From JACPUW01 sp049115495 (GTDB lineage: Bacteria; Bacteroidota; Bacteroidia; CAILMK01; JACPUW01), in assembly GCA_049115495.1 (NCBI GenBank), contig JAGDZV010000008.1, positions 62,001 through 126,000 of the forward strand: a stretch of DNA of 64,000 bases, given 5' to 3'. This document shows positions 26,868 to 34,155 of this stretch, one piece after another (within the stretch, counting starts at the first letter, position 1; the number at the start of each line of letters is the position of its first letter). Below the pieces are notes generated by a model. The model did not search any database, had not been told where the DNA came from, and saw nothing but the letters and a program-made list of their open reading frames with translations. The translations under genes were made by a program, and so were the position numbers.

Positions 26868-27293
26868 TTCAACGCTTTTGCTTCTCTAAGTCCGCATTTT
26901 CCCTTTCAAACCGGAGCTCAATTTTGAATTACTTATGAGCTTAGTCGCAAATGGAACATATAGAAGGATTTAAGTAGAAACACATAGATCTCAGACGATG
27001 TTTGAAGCGACCGAAGGCAGTAAGTTTACTGAGTTCTTGAGTTTTTGCTTCGTTTTGTGGCAATGCCAAAATGAGGAGCCCGAGCGGCTCGAGCGGGATT
27101 TACCAAAAAGCTACTTATTCATTCATATAGCAGTACTTTCCTTAAAAAAAGGAAAATCCCTAAGTCGAATTCAGCTTTCAAAGAAAAACTTTTCGCCAAT
27201 ACATGAAATGTAGTTGTCATTTTAATTCAGGAACGATTGATTTTTAATCAATCGCAAAATGCAAAAACAAACTCTTGCCTTAGATTCGCCTAT
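26868..27293. other. intergenic region, possible dispersed-repeat sequence
   Basis: 426 bp without a convincing gene. The possible reading frame at 26998-27213 is not supported by any ribosome binding site or family. The segment around 27010-27125 has an atypical, higher-GC composition for this genome and contains short hairpins (CGAGCGGCTCG at 27082-27092). TTTCC/GGAAA around 27137-27153 could act as a weak terminator. It may be a member of a dispersed non-coding repeat family, but no second copy lies in this window. Confidence 0.4.
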
Positions 27294-28469
27294 GTGAATC
27301 AAATTCCATTTCATATACCTTACAAAACGAAAGAAAGCTTTGGCTCAATTGATCCTGAACAGCTTGAAACTAGCTTTTACCATAGTAAATTGAGGCAATA
27401 TTTTGAGGCCATGGGTTACCAAAACCACTTTTTGGTTGACTCATGTACTAGAGCGCTTGAAATAGGCGTATATTGCCTTAAGCTAGAGCGACATGATGAA
27501 GTAATTGTACCCGCTTATGGATATGTGAGCACAGCTAATGTTTTTGCCAAAGTTGGTGCTAAATTGATTTTCGCAGATTCACAAGAAAACCATCCCAACA
27601 TTTCGATAGAATCGGTTGAAAGCCTAATTAATTCTAATACAAAGGCCGTAGTAGCCATTCATTACGGTGGCTATTCAAATGAAATAGCAGAATTAAGAAA
27701 GTTATGCGACGCCCATAATCTGATATTAATCGAAGACAATGCTCATGGAATTGGGGCTAAACACGGTGAAAAATATTTAGGCACTTTTGGTCATTTATCG
27801 GCACTTAGCTTTCACGAAACCAAGAACATACATTGTTTTACGGGTGGATTACTTGCAGTAAACGATCAACGTTTTCTCACAAAAGCCACTGAATATTTCT
27901 ATAAAGGCACTAATAGAGCTGATTTTAAACGAGGTGATGTTCCGTATTATGAATGGACTGGTAATGGTAATTCATGCGAAATGAATGTGATGGCCAACGC
28001 CTTTCTAGCTCAGCAAATAGACCTTTTGCCTGAAGTAAATCAAAAGCGATTGAAAATTTGGAATACTTACCAAAAGGCTTTTGAAGGAAAAGATTGGAAT
28101 ATTATTGCTGATGAGATTGCGCACTCCCAAATTCAAGGTCATTCCGGACTTGATCCGGAATCTTTTGGTTTAAATCAGCAGACCCTGAATCAAGTTCAGG
28201 GTGACGTTAATATGGTTCAACACAACGCCCACATTTACCCCATTTGCTTTGGGTCAGAATCTGAAAGGCTTAAAGCTGAGGGAATATTAAAAGCAAAAGG
28301 AATAGCAGCCTACACACATTACCATTCTTTAAATAGAACCAAATTTGGGAAACAGTTTGGTGAATTTGAAACACCGAATGCTGATAAGTTCACTAAAGGA
28401 CTTTTGCGTTTGCCCATTTATCCCGATTTAGATTTTGAGAGGGTGATAGATGCTTTGAACAAGGTATAG
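27294..28469 (+). CDS. DegT/DnrJ/EryC1-type sugar aminotransferase (WecE/RffA-like)
   Basis: A PLP-dependent aminotransferase for nucleotide-linked keto sugars, 391 residues. The fold markers are VDSCTRALEIG, VIVPAYGYVSTANVFAKVGAKLIFAD, LIEDNAHGIGAKH and SFHETKNIHCFTGG, with Lys of HETKN as the PLP Schiff-base residue. FHETKN is characteristic of the WecE (dTDP-4-keto-6-deoxygalactose transaminase) group. A GTG at 27294 gives VNQIPFHIPY, matching the family N-terminus; a TTG 57 bp upstream is less likely. Residues encoded by 28138-28208 are an in-frame palindromic insertion absent from typical family members. Removing them brings the length to the usual about 370. Confidence 0.88.
   Translation: MNQIPFHIPYKTKESFGSIDPEQLETSFYHSKLRQYFEAMGYQNHFLVDSCTRALEIGVYCLKLERHDEVIVPAYGYVSTANVFAKVGAKLIFADSQENHPNISIESVESLINSNTKAVVAIHYGGYSNEIAELRKLCDAHNLILIEDNAHGIGAKHGEKYLGTFGHLSALSFHETKNIHCFTGGLLAVNDQRFLTKATEYFYKGTNRADFKRGDVPYYEWTGNGNSCEMNVMANAFLAQQIDLLPEVNQKRLKIWNTYQKAFEGKDWNIIADEIAHSQIQGHSGLDPESFGLNQQTLNQVQGDVNMVQHNAHIYPICFGSESERLKAEGILKAKGIAAYTHYHSLNRTKFGKQFGEFETPNADKFTKGLLRLPIYPDLDFERVIDALNKV
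28138..28205. repeat. palindromic element inserted in frame in the aminotransferase gene
   Basis: Two hairpins, each with an 8-bp stem and 5-nt loop: ATTCCGGA-CTTGA-TCCGGAAT (28141-28161) and ACCCTGAA-TCAAG-TTCAGGGT (28182-28202). The second is an inverted, diverged copy of the first, and its differences preserve pairing. The element is bounded by GTCA (28138-28141) and TGAC (28202-28205). It encodes GHSGLDPES...LNQVQGDV without breaking the frame. Confidence 0.85.
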
Positions 28470-28472
28470 TTA

Positions 28473-28503
28473 GATGTCTAACACTTTGGAAGTTTCTGAC
28501 ATC
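28473..28503. repeat. 31-bp palindrome, copy 1
   Basis: GATGTC at one end and GACATC at the other, with an inner ACTT/AAGT pairing around TGG. It follows the aminotransferase stop by 4 bp and may terminate transcription. Confidence 0.6.
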
Positions 28504-28566
28504 TTAGTAAAGAAAAGCAAACGTTTTAATGTTCAATGTCCTCCAAAGCCTGGGTGAAGGGTTTGA

Positions 28567-28597
28567 GATGTCGGACGTTTTAGAAACGTACGACATC
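28567..28597. repeat. 31-bp palindrome, copy 2
   Basis: GATGTCG/CGACATC outer arms and ACGTTT/AAACGT inner arms around TAG, a near-perfect hairpin. It has the same length and outer arms as the copy at 28473-28503. It lies in the 177-bp gap between convergent genes and may be a bidirectional terminator or small dispersed repeat. Confidence 0.65.
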
Positions 28598-28646
28598 AAT
28601 GGCCAAACAAAAACATTTTAACGTTTTAACCTTCGACTTTTTAACA

Positions 28647-29810
28647 CTACTCATAAATAAATTCCCCATGTGGAGAGCTCACTACCACTTGCTTCTTACC
28701 TTTTTTACAAACACCCATTAATTGAGCATCTATATTGAAACTTTTAGCGATATCAATAACTTCTTGTGCGTGCTCTTTTGGCAAATACACTTCAAGGCGC
28801 TGCCCCATATTAAATACCTGATACATCTCTTTCCAAGGCGTATTGGTTTGCTGCTGTATCATTCTAAACACATAAGGAATCGGCAATGGATTTCCCTTGT
28901 AAATGGTCATGCCTTCAGAGAAATGAAGCACTTTGGTTAAACCACCGCCCGTGCAGTGAATAATGCCATTGATTTGCGACCTAAGCTTTTCAAGCAATAC
29001 TTTTATAACAGGAACATAGGTTCTAGTTGGCGATAAAAGTAGTTTACCTACGTTCAATGGTGCATCTTCAAACGTATCTGTCAAGAATGACTTTCCTGTA
29101 TAAACAACATCGTCACTCAACGAAGGATCATAAGTTTCAGGATATTTATCAGCATACGCCTTCATTAGTGTTTCGTGGCGGGCAAAAGTTAGACCATTAC
29201 TACCGATGCCACTATTGTATTCATCTTCGTAGCTTGCTTGGCCATAGCTCGCCAAACCTATGATTACATCACCATCTTGAATATCAATATCAATAACATC
29301 TTCTTTAGGGAAACGTCCAAATGCAGTAAATCCAACATCAGCAGTTCTTACAATATCACCAACATCGGCAGTTTCGCCGCCTGCTAAATGTAGATTAACC
29401 CCAAAAGAAGCCATTTTATCTGCAAGCTTTTTTTGAGCCCCAATGAGCGCAGAAACTACCGAACCGTCAACCAAGTTTTTGTTTCTGCCAATGGTTGAAG
29501 AAAGAATGAAATCGTTCATCATACCGGCAGCAGCCATATCGTCAAGGTTCATCACCATGCTATCTTGCACAATACCTTCCCACACGCTCACATCACCTGT
29601 TTCTTTCCAATACAAGTAAGCCAAAGAAGTTTTAGTACCAGCGGTATCGGCGTGCATAATGTTCACATAATTAGGGTCTCCGGCAGCTAGATCAGGTAAT
29701 ATCTTACAGAAAGCATTGGGAAAAAGACCTTTGTCAAGGTCTTTAATGGCAGCATGTACATCTTCTTTACCTGCGCTAACACCGCGCTGAGCATATTTAG
29801 ATTCGGTCAT
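28647..29810 (-). CDS. purM: phosphoribosylformylglycinamidine cyclo-ligase (AIR synthetase)
   Basis: Purine biosynthesis, FGAM plus ATP to AIR. 387 residues from ATG 29810 (MTESKYAQRGVSAGKEDVH), the usual start in Bacteroidota; an ATG 21 bp upstream is also open. Family motifs: HADTAGTKTSLAYLYWKETGD, QDSMVMNLDDMAAAG, LAGGETADVGDIVRTADVGFTAFG, GLASYGQASYEDEYNSGIGSNGLT and HCTGGGLTKVLHF. It belongs to the long Bacteroidota-type PurM branch. A MazG-like gene lies 59 bp upstream on the same strand. Confidence 0.93.
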   Translation of the reverse strand: MTESKYAQRGVSAGKEDVHAAIKDLDKGLFPNAFCKILPDLAAGDPNYVNIMHADTAGTKTSLAYLYWKETGDVSVWEGIVQDSMVMNLDDMAAAGMMNDFILSSTIGRNKNLVDGSVVSALIGAQKKLADKMASFGVNLHLAGGETADVGDIVRTADVGFTAFGRFPKEDVIDIDIQDGDVIIGLASYGQASYEDEYNSGIGSNGLTFARHETLMKAYADKYPETYDPSLSDDVVYTGKSFLTDTFEDAPLNVGKLLLSPTRTYVPVIKVLLEKLRSQINGIIHCTGGGLTKVLHFSEGMTIYKGNPLPIPYVFRMIQQQTNTPWKEMYQVFNMGQRLEVYLPKEHAQEVIDIAKSFNIDAQLMGVCKKGKKQVVVSSPHGEFIYE

Positions 29811-29869
29811 TTCTTGAACTTCAAAGCGCAAAGGTCAAGATTCAAAGTTTAATGGGCAAGTTGGGGTTA

Positions 29870-30199
29870 TCAACCTTTCAACTTCTCATTATTCTTGTGC
29901 CTATTAGCGTCCCTAATGTTCTTTTTCTCAAAGTTCTTTTCAAGTGCTTCGGTTAAATCAACCCCAGTTTGATTAGCCAAACAAATCAGAACCCAAAGCA
30001 CATCTGCCATTTCATCAGCAAGATTTTTATCAAGATCAGATTTTTTGAATGATTGGTCGCCATAGGTTCTAGCCATAATACGCGCCAACTCTCCTACTTC
30101 TTCAGTTAGAATGGTCATATTGGTAAGCTCACTAAAATATCGTACGCCTACTGTCTTAATCCAATGGTCAACTTTCTCTTGTGCTTCCTTTATTTCCAT
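29870..30199 (-). CDS. MazG-like nucleotide pyrophosphohydrolase
   Basis: 109 residues, all-alpha NTP pyrophosphatase fold. The Mg2+ site is the paired EEVGE (LTEEVGELARIMAR) and the distal LADEMADVLWVLICLAN. It probably hydrolyses NTPs or modified nucleotides to NMP plus PPi, a house-cleaning role. It lies between era and purM on the same strand. Confidence 0.88.
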   Translation of the reverse strand: MEIKEAQEKVDHWIKTVGVRYFSELTNMTILTEEVGELARIMARTYGDQSFKKSDLDKNLADEMADVLWVLICLANQTGVDLTEALEKNFEKKNIRDANRHKNNEKLKG

Positions 30200-30290
30200 T
30201 TTTAGTTTAGTTATTGGTTATTTGAAAAATGGTTGTTGGTTGTATAATTAAGCAACCTTTAAATTTTGAGTTTTAAACTTTAAACGACCG

Positions 30291-31175
30291 CTACCCCTTA
30301 TAACCAAACCTGCTAAGATCTCTTTCGTTTTCTCTCCAACCTTCTTTTATTTTCACATACAAATCAAGATGTACGCGCTTACCGTAATACTCAAGTAGGT
30401 CTTTTCTTGCTTCGGTTCCTATTCTATTTAAAGCCTTGCCTTCTTTTCCAATAATTATGGCCTTTTGCGTTTTTCTATTTACATAGATCTCCGCACTTAT
30501 TTTAAGTCGGTCATCTTCATCTTTAAATGAAACAACAACCACTTCAACACTGTATGGAATCTCTTGTTTGAAATGGGTAAATATTTTCTCTCTAATTATT
30601 TCGGCTACCATAAAACGCTCGGTTTTATCGGTAAAAGATTCTTTATCGTAATAAGCAGGGTGTTCTGGAATAAGCTCTAAAATCTTATCAAGCAAGTATT
30701 TGGTATTAAACTTATTTTTTGCAGAAATAGGGAAAATCTTATCTGATGGGATTTGTTGAGATAGTTCACCCATGTATTTCATTAGCCACTCTTGGGTGGT
30801 TTTATCAATCTTATTGAGTATAACAAAATATGGAATATTGATTTGCTTTAACCTATCTAAATATGGTTGAATTGATTCTATTTTTTGTCCCATCTCAACC
30901 ATATAAAGTAAGATATCAGCATCTTCCCAAGCTTCTTTTACAAAGTCCATCATGGCATTTTGCATCGGATATTTAGGATCATCAATGATTCCGGGTGTAT
31001 CTGAAAGTACTATTTGGTAATTTTCATCATTTACTAGTCCTAAAATTCTGTGTCTAGTGGTTTGAGCTTTTGGTGTTGCAATGGCAACTTTCTCTCCAAC
31101 TAACTCATTGATTAAGGTACTCTTACCTACGTTTGGCTTTCCAATTATATTTACAAATCCCGCTTTATGCGCCAT
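30291..31175 (-). CDS. era: GTPase Era
   Basis: A 294-residue ribosome-assembly GTPase that binds the 3' end of 16S rRNA. G1 is GKPNVGKST, G2 is KAQTTRHRILG, G3 is DTPG and G4 is NKID. The C-terminal KH domain is seen around 205-290 (RKTQKAIIIGKEGKALNRIGTEARKDLLEYYGKRVHLDLYVKI). The ATG at 31175 gives MAHKAGFVNIIGKPN, the conserved family start; a longer frame would run through the divergent promoter of the tRNA-fMet locus and is rejected. Confidence 0.96.
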   Translation of the reverse strand: MAHKAGFVNIIGKPNVGKSTLINELVGEKVAIATPKAQTTRHRILGLVNDENYQIVLSDTPGIIDDPKYPMQNAMMDFVKEAWEDADILLYMVEMGQKIESIQPYLDRLKQINIPYFVILNKIDKTTQEWLMKYMGELSQQIPSDKIFPISAKNKFNTKYLLDKILELIPEHPAYYDKESFTDKTERFMVAEIIREKIFTHFKQEIPYSVEVVVVSFKDEDDRLKISAEIYVNRKTQKAIIIGKEGKALNRIGTEARKDLLEYYGKRVHLDLYVKIKEGWRENERDLSRFGYKG

Positions 31176-31201
31176 AAACTTAAAATTTAGTTGCACTTTT
31201 A

Positions 31202-31234
31202 TTTGGCAATGCAAAGATCGTGAATTTATATTTG
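31202..31234 (+). promoter_or_regulatory. promoter of the tRNA-fMet locus
   Basis: TTTG (31202-31205), 21 bp, then TATATTTG (31227-31234): a good Bacteroidota promoter pointing into the tRNA-fMet copies. It is divergent from era. Confidence 0.7.
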
Positions 31235-31281
31235 CACCCGCTTTAGGAGAAAGCGAAAGTTTTAAAGACTGAAAAATACAT

Positions 31282-31350
31282 TGCAGGGTAGCCCCCAATT
31301 ACTTGGGACATCGGGCACATAGCCGCCAATTGGCGGACACTGGTTCGAAA
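31282..31350 (+). pseudogene. damaged tRNA-fMet copy 1
   Basis: The 5' flank and start (AAATACATTGCAGGGTAG) parallel those of the next copy (AAATATATTGCGGGGTAG). The D-arm is replaced by a CCCAA/TTGGG hairpin. CACATA of the anticodon region is followed by palindrome GCCGCCAATTGGCGGA (31322-31337) and then CACTGGTTCGA of the T-arm. There is no acceptor 3' strand, so the copy is not functional. Confidence 0.75.
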
Positions 31351-31394
31351 CGCAATGTTAACAATGCAATATCGTCGAAAGACTAAAAATATAT

Positions 31395-31436
31395 TGCGGG
31401 GTAGAGCAGCAGGTAGCTCGTCGGGCTCATAACCCG
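31395..31436 (+). tRNA. tRNA-fMet (CAT), 5' part up to an assembly gap
   Basis: Acceptor 5' strand TGCGGGG, D-arm with AGCAGCAGGTAGCTC, and an anticodon arm with the three consecutive G-C pairs diagnostic of initiator tRNA (CGGGCTCATAACCCG). The sequence then meets NN. After the gap it continues with the damaged type of 3' part, so an intact gene may exist in the organism but is not shown by this assembly. Confidence 0.7.
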
Positions 31437-31438
31437 NN
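31437..31438. other. assembly gap (NN) inside tRNA-fMet
   Basis: The left side is intact tRNA-fMet up to ACCCG. The right side starts TCATATCCGCC, which repeats the anticodon in the damaged form seen at 31844-31851. The join is probably a scaffolding guess between two repeat copies. Confidence 0.85.
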
Positions 31439-31519
31439 TCATATCCGCCAGCTGGCGGACACTGGTTCGAGTCCAGCTGAACATTGTGAAGTCCCGATCA
31501 AATTTCGGGAGCCCCGCTA
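31439..31519 (+). pseudogene. damaged tRNA-fMet copy 2, 3' part
   Basis: The copy reads TCATA, palindrome TCCGCCAGCTGGCGGA (31444-31459), CACTGGTTCGAGTCCAG (T-arm), then a 35-bp insert with hairpin TCCCGA/TCGGGA (31492-31510), and finally the acceptor strand CCCCGCTA. Two separate insertions therefore disrupt the tRNA. A terminator follows. Confidence 0.8.
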
Positions 31520-31526
31520 CTAAGAA

Positions 31527-31556
31527 AAAGCCAACTGAATAGTTGGCTTTTTTCGT
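31527..31556 (+). terminator. terminator after tRNA-fMet copy 2
   Basis: AAAGCCAACT (31527-31536), loop GAAT, AGTTGGCTTT (31541-31550), then a T-run. Confidence 0.88.
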
Positions 31557-31581
31557 TTTGAACTAATTAAGAACTAGACAT

Positions 31582-31833
31582 ATGTTCACGGTTTATGTCC
31601 TTCATTCTCCAAAATTCAACAAAATTTACATTGGTTATACTTCAAACTTGGAGCAAAGACTCCTATCACACAATGAACTTGGGAAGAAGGGTTGGACAAT
31701 TAAGTTTAGACCTTGGAAAGTTTTATATACTGAAGGATTTGAAACCAAAGCAGAAGCTATGAAACGTGAAAAACAACTGAAATCAGCCAAGGGAAGAGAA
31801 TTCATTTGGAAAATTATAGGAGACTTAAAGTAG
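31582..31833 (+). CDS. GIY-YIG family single-domain endonuclease
   Basis: 83 residues covering one complete GIY-YIG nuclease domain of the small YhbQ/URI type. It has VYVLHSPKF (GIY strand), IYIGYTSNLEQRLLSHN (YIG strand, catalytic Arg and His/Asn), WKVLYTEGF and EAMKREKQLKSAKG (metal-binding Glu). The gene lies between two damaged tRNA-fMet copies. Its stop codon TAG (31831-31833) is the first triplet of the next tRNA remnant (TAGCTCGTC of the D-arm), so gene and remnant are directly fused. A terminator 25 bp upstream separates it from the preceding copy. Homing-like or repeat-processing activity is inference. Confidence 0.9.
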   Translation: MFTVYVLHSPKFNKIYIGYTSNLEQRLLSHNELGKKGWTIKFRPWKVLYTEGFETKAEAMKREKQLKSAKGREFIWKIIGDLK

Positions 31834-31924
31834 CTCGTCAGGCTCATATCCGCCAGCTGGCGGACACTAGTTCGAGTAAAGCTGAACATTGTGAAGTCCC
31901 GATCAAATTTCGGGAGCCCCGCTA
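31831..31924 (+). pseudogene. damaged tRNA-fMet copy 3
   Basis: Begins TAGCTCGTCAGGCTCATA (D-arm and anticodon arm). It then has palindrome TCCGCCAGCTGGCGGA (31849-31864), CACTAGTTCGAG, the same TCCCGA/TCGGGA insert as copy 2, and CCCCGCTA. From the palindrome onward it differs from copy 2 at only a few positions. The acceptor 5' strand is missing. Confidence 0.85.
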
Positions 31925-31931
31925 CTAAGAA

Positions 31932-31960
31932 AAAGCCTGACCATTTGGTCGGGCTTTTTT
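31932..31960 (+). terminator. terminator after tRNA-fMet copy 3
   Basis: AAAGCCTGACC (31932-31942) pairs with GGTCGGGCTTT (31947-31957) around ATTT with one G-U pair, then a T-run. It shares the AAGCC/GGCTT base of the copy 2 terminator. Confidence 0.85.
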
Positions 31961-32007
31961 ATGTTTAGAAGATGCGCTTGCATTTTGTCCTTCAAAAAAT
32001 ATTAAAT

Positions 32008-33693
32008 CTACTGCAGAATCTGACTAATGAGCGACACACTAAAAATGCTGAGCAAAAACCAACCAATAAAACCTTCTATAATTGCCAAGTAACGTGATAT
32101 TCCTTTTACAGGTATCTCACCAAAACCAAGGGTTGAAAAAGCATTTACACTTAAAACGAAAGAGTTTAGCAATTTAATAAAGACCAGATAAACGCCATAC
32201 ACTAGCATTCCAAAAGTCATTAATATGGAAAGTGTCAGTTTGCGACCTTTAGGTAAGTCAACCCATTTACCACTCAGTATTTCTGTTCTTCTGTAAAACC
32301 ATTGAGTAATTCTATTTGCCCCTACCGAGATGTGATATAAGGGTTTACCCAACTGATAAAACATTTGGGGCAATTGAGAACGCTTGTTAGTCCATTCTTC
32401 TTTAAAAGCCTGAAAGGATTGAAAATGTGCTTTATGTCTATCTGAATACAACTCTTCAAGATTCTGTTCAGATGACAGGTAAAACAAAAACCTTCGATAT
32501 TGTTTAACCAAAAAGCCCCTGTTAATCTGATCCCATGCGCTATAGAAGAAAAAATAGAAAAAAGAAAATGTAAGTATTACATAAAACGAAATGTATAATG
32601 CTTTTAATGGTTTGGTGCCATAGTCTGCAAAAACTCTTAGAAATACATTTAGTTTCCAATCAAACCAATTATCTATGGTTGAGTTTTCATTATATAAATA
32701 CTCTAATCTCTTAGACTCTAATTCTTTCATTTCAACATAACAGGCATTCAAATCGTGCCTATTGCCTCTGTTTTTGTAAATGTTTGTAAAGCGATTGTAA
32801 AGCATTGTCAATTCAGAGTAATAGTAATTACTTGAAAAAGCTAAAGAGTCAATTTGATCAATACAGGAATCATTTAAAGGGCTATAACTCTTTGAGTACA
32901 ATCCTAGTTTATTCCCCGATATTACACCCCATGATATGAAAGTATTTTCATAGGGAAAATCCGTACTATTTAAAACAAAATTGTTTCTAATGTGAGTTGA
33001 ATATAAATAATATGAATTTGGAAAACTGCTTTGTACATGAGCTAAATGCAAAAAACTATCTCCGTAGAGACTCATGTTCTCTACTAAAGATTCTTTAATT
33101 GTTACTGTATCTATATTGCAATTTTCAATTTCTAAATTTTCTAATTTCCAATTTTCAATTTCTAAACCGTTATTAAATGTACAATATTTAAAATCAACTC
33201 CTTTCCCTTCAACTTTATCTGTGTAAAATCTATCAATTGTACAAAAATCAAAACCAATATTACTTGCTACAAACTCATCTACTAGCCTTACATTGAAAAT
33301 TGATAGTTCGGAAATTATAGATGTTAATATTATAACTCGATCAATTTTAGTGTCTTCTAAGTCAAACTTAGGAAATGTGCAATCTTGACAAAGAAGGATG
33401 TTTTTTGTTTCGGACTTATAAAAGGATAAGCTCAAATTGCATTTCTTGAAATAAGGAAAGCATTTGATTATACAATCAACGAAACTAAGTTTTAGCTGTA
33501 CACCCTCAGTTTCCATTCCTACTGGCTTACAAGTTTTTGAAATTACAAAGCAGTTCTCAAAAATAGTTTCTTCATCAACTCCATCATAATTAGCAATTAT
33601 ATCCTCCCAAAAAAGCGTATCCTTTGGCTCTTCTTGCGCAGAACTCTTATAAAAAGCTAGAAGCAGCAATATTGAAGCAATTAACCTTAACAT
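32008..33693 (-). CDS. K+-channel-like membrane protein with repeat-type extracytoplasmic domain
   Basis: 561 residues. A signal peptide (MLRLIASILLLLAFYKSSAQ) leads a domain of about 300 residues with a repeating hydrophobic/Asn/Cys rhythm (FENCFVISKT, ENWKLENLEIENCNIDTVTI), resembling a pentapeptide-like or parallel beta-helix solenoid. Helices follow at about 362-385 and about 485-505. The C-terminus is a two-helix channel pore: STLGFGEIP is a variant of the TVGYGD/TIGFGD K+ filter, followed by the inner helix YLAIIEGFIGWFLLSIFSVSLI. Ion selectivity is inferred from this motif alone. The gene lies between tRNA-fMet remnants (31960 and 34156). Confidence 0.75.
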   Translation of the reverse strand: MLRLIASILLLLAFYKSSAQEEPKDTLFWEDIIANYDGVDEETIFENCFVISKTCKPVGMETEGVQLKLSFVDCIIKCFPYFKKCNLSLSFYKSETKNILLCQDCTFPKFDLEDTKIDRVIILTSIISELSIFNVRLVDEFVASNIGFDFCTIDRFYTDKVEGKGVDFKYCTFNNGLEIENWKLENLEIENCNIDTVTIKESLVENMSLYGDSFLHLAHVQSSFPNSYYLYSTHIRNNFVLNSTDFPYENTFISWGVISGNKLGLYSKSYSPLNDSCIDQIDSLAFSSNYYYSELTMLYNRFTNIYKNRGNRHDLNACYVEMKELESKRLEYLYNENSTIDNWFDWKLNVFLRVFADYGTKPLKALYISFYVILTFSFFYFFFYSAWDQINRGFLVKQYRRFLFYLSSEQNLEELYSDRHKAHFQSFQAFKEEWTNKRSQLPQMFYQLGKPLYHISVGANRITQWFYRRTEILSGKWVDLPKGRKLTLSILMTFGMLVYGVYLVFIKLLNSFVLSVNAFSTLGFGEIPVKGISRYLAIIEGFIGWFLLSIFSVSLISQILQ

Positions 33694-34155
33694 ATTTAAA
33701 AATGAGTGAAACTATAAAGTTACTCAAATTACAATAAATTCAATTGGCCAAATATGTTTCAGAGTTACTTCAAATATTTCTTGTTTTAACAGGTCTTTAA
33801 AAAGGATAATCACTCATCTACGATTTTATTGTAACAGAGTTCGTATTATTAAGCTAACCTCGTGTTTTTTCATAATACTTTATTGATCAATTTTCGATAT
33901 CAACAAAGCATTTTTCACACTATAAAAATTACTTTTAATGCTATCTCATTCTAAAAAATAGTAGTTGATTTAGACATGATCACACTCAATTAACTTTGAC
34001 CTCATAAGTAAACACCATTTCTACAAACTCGTCCCAAATTTGTTTGGAGTTAGATAAAGCTTGGGCTACTAAGAAAAGCCTATAGAAAAGTTGGCTTTTT
34101 TCGTTTAAGAGGAATAGAGGAGAAGTCTACCTCGATGAAGTGTAACGGATATTGG

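Noticed and set aside
26998..27213. 71-residue open frame between the deacetylase and aminotransferase genes
   Set aside because: No ribosome binding site, no recognisable domain, unusual composition; better explained as non-coding or repeat sequence.
31176..31298. Longer N-terminus for Era
   Set aside because: The extra 41 residues lack similarity to Era and overlap the promoter of the divergent tRNA-fMet locus; MAHKAGFVNIIG is the family start.
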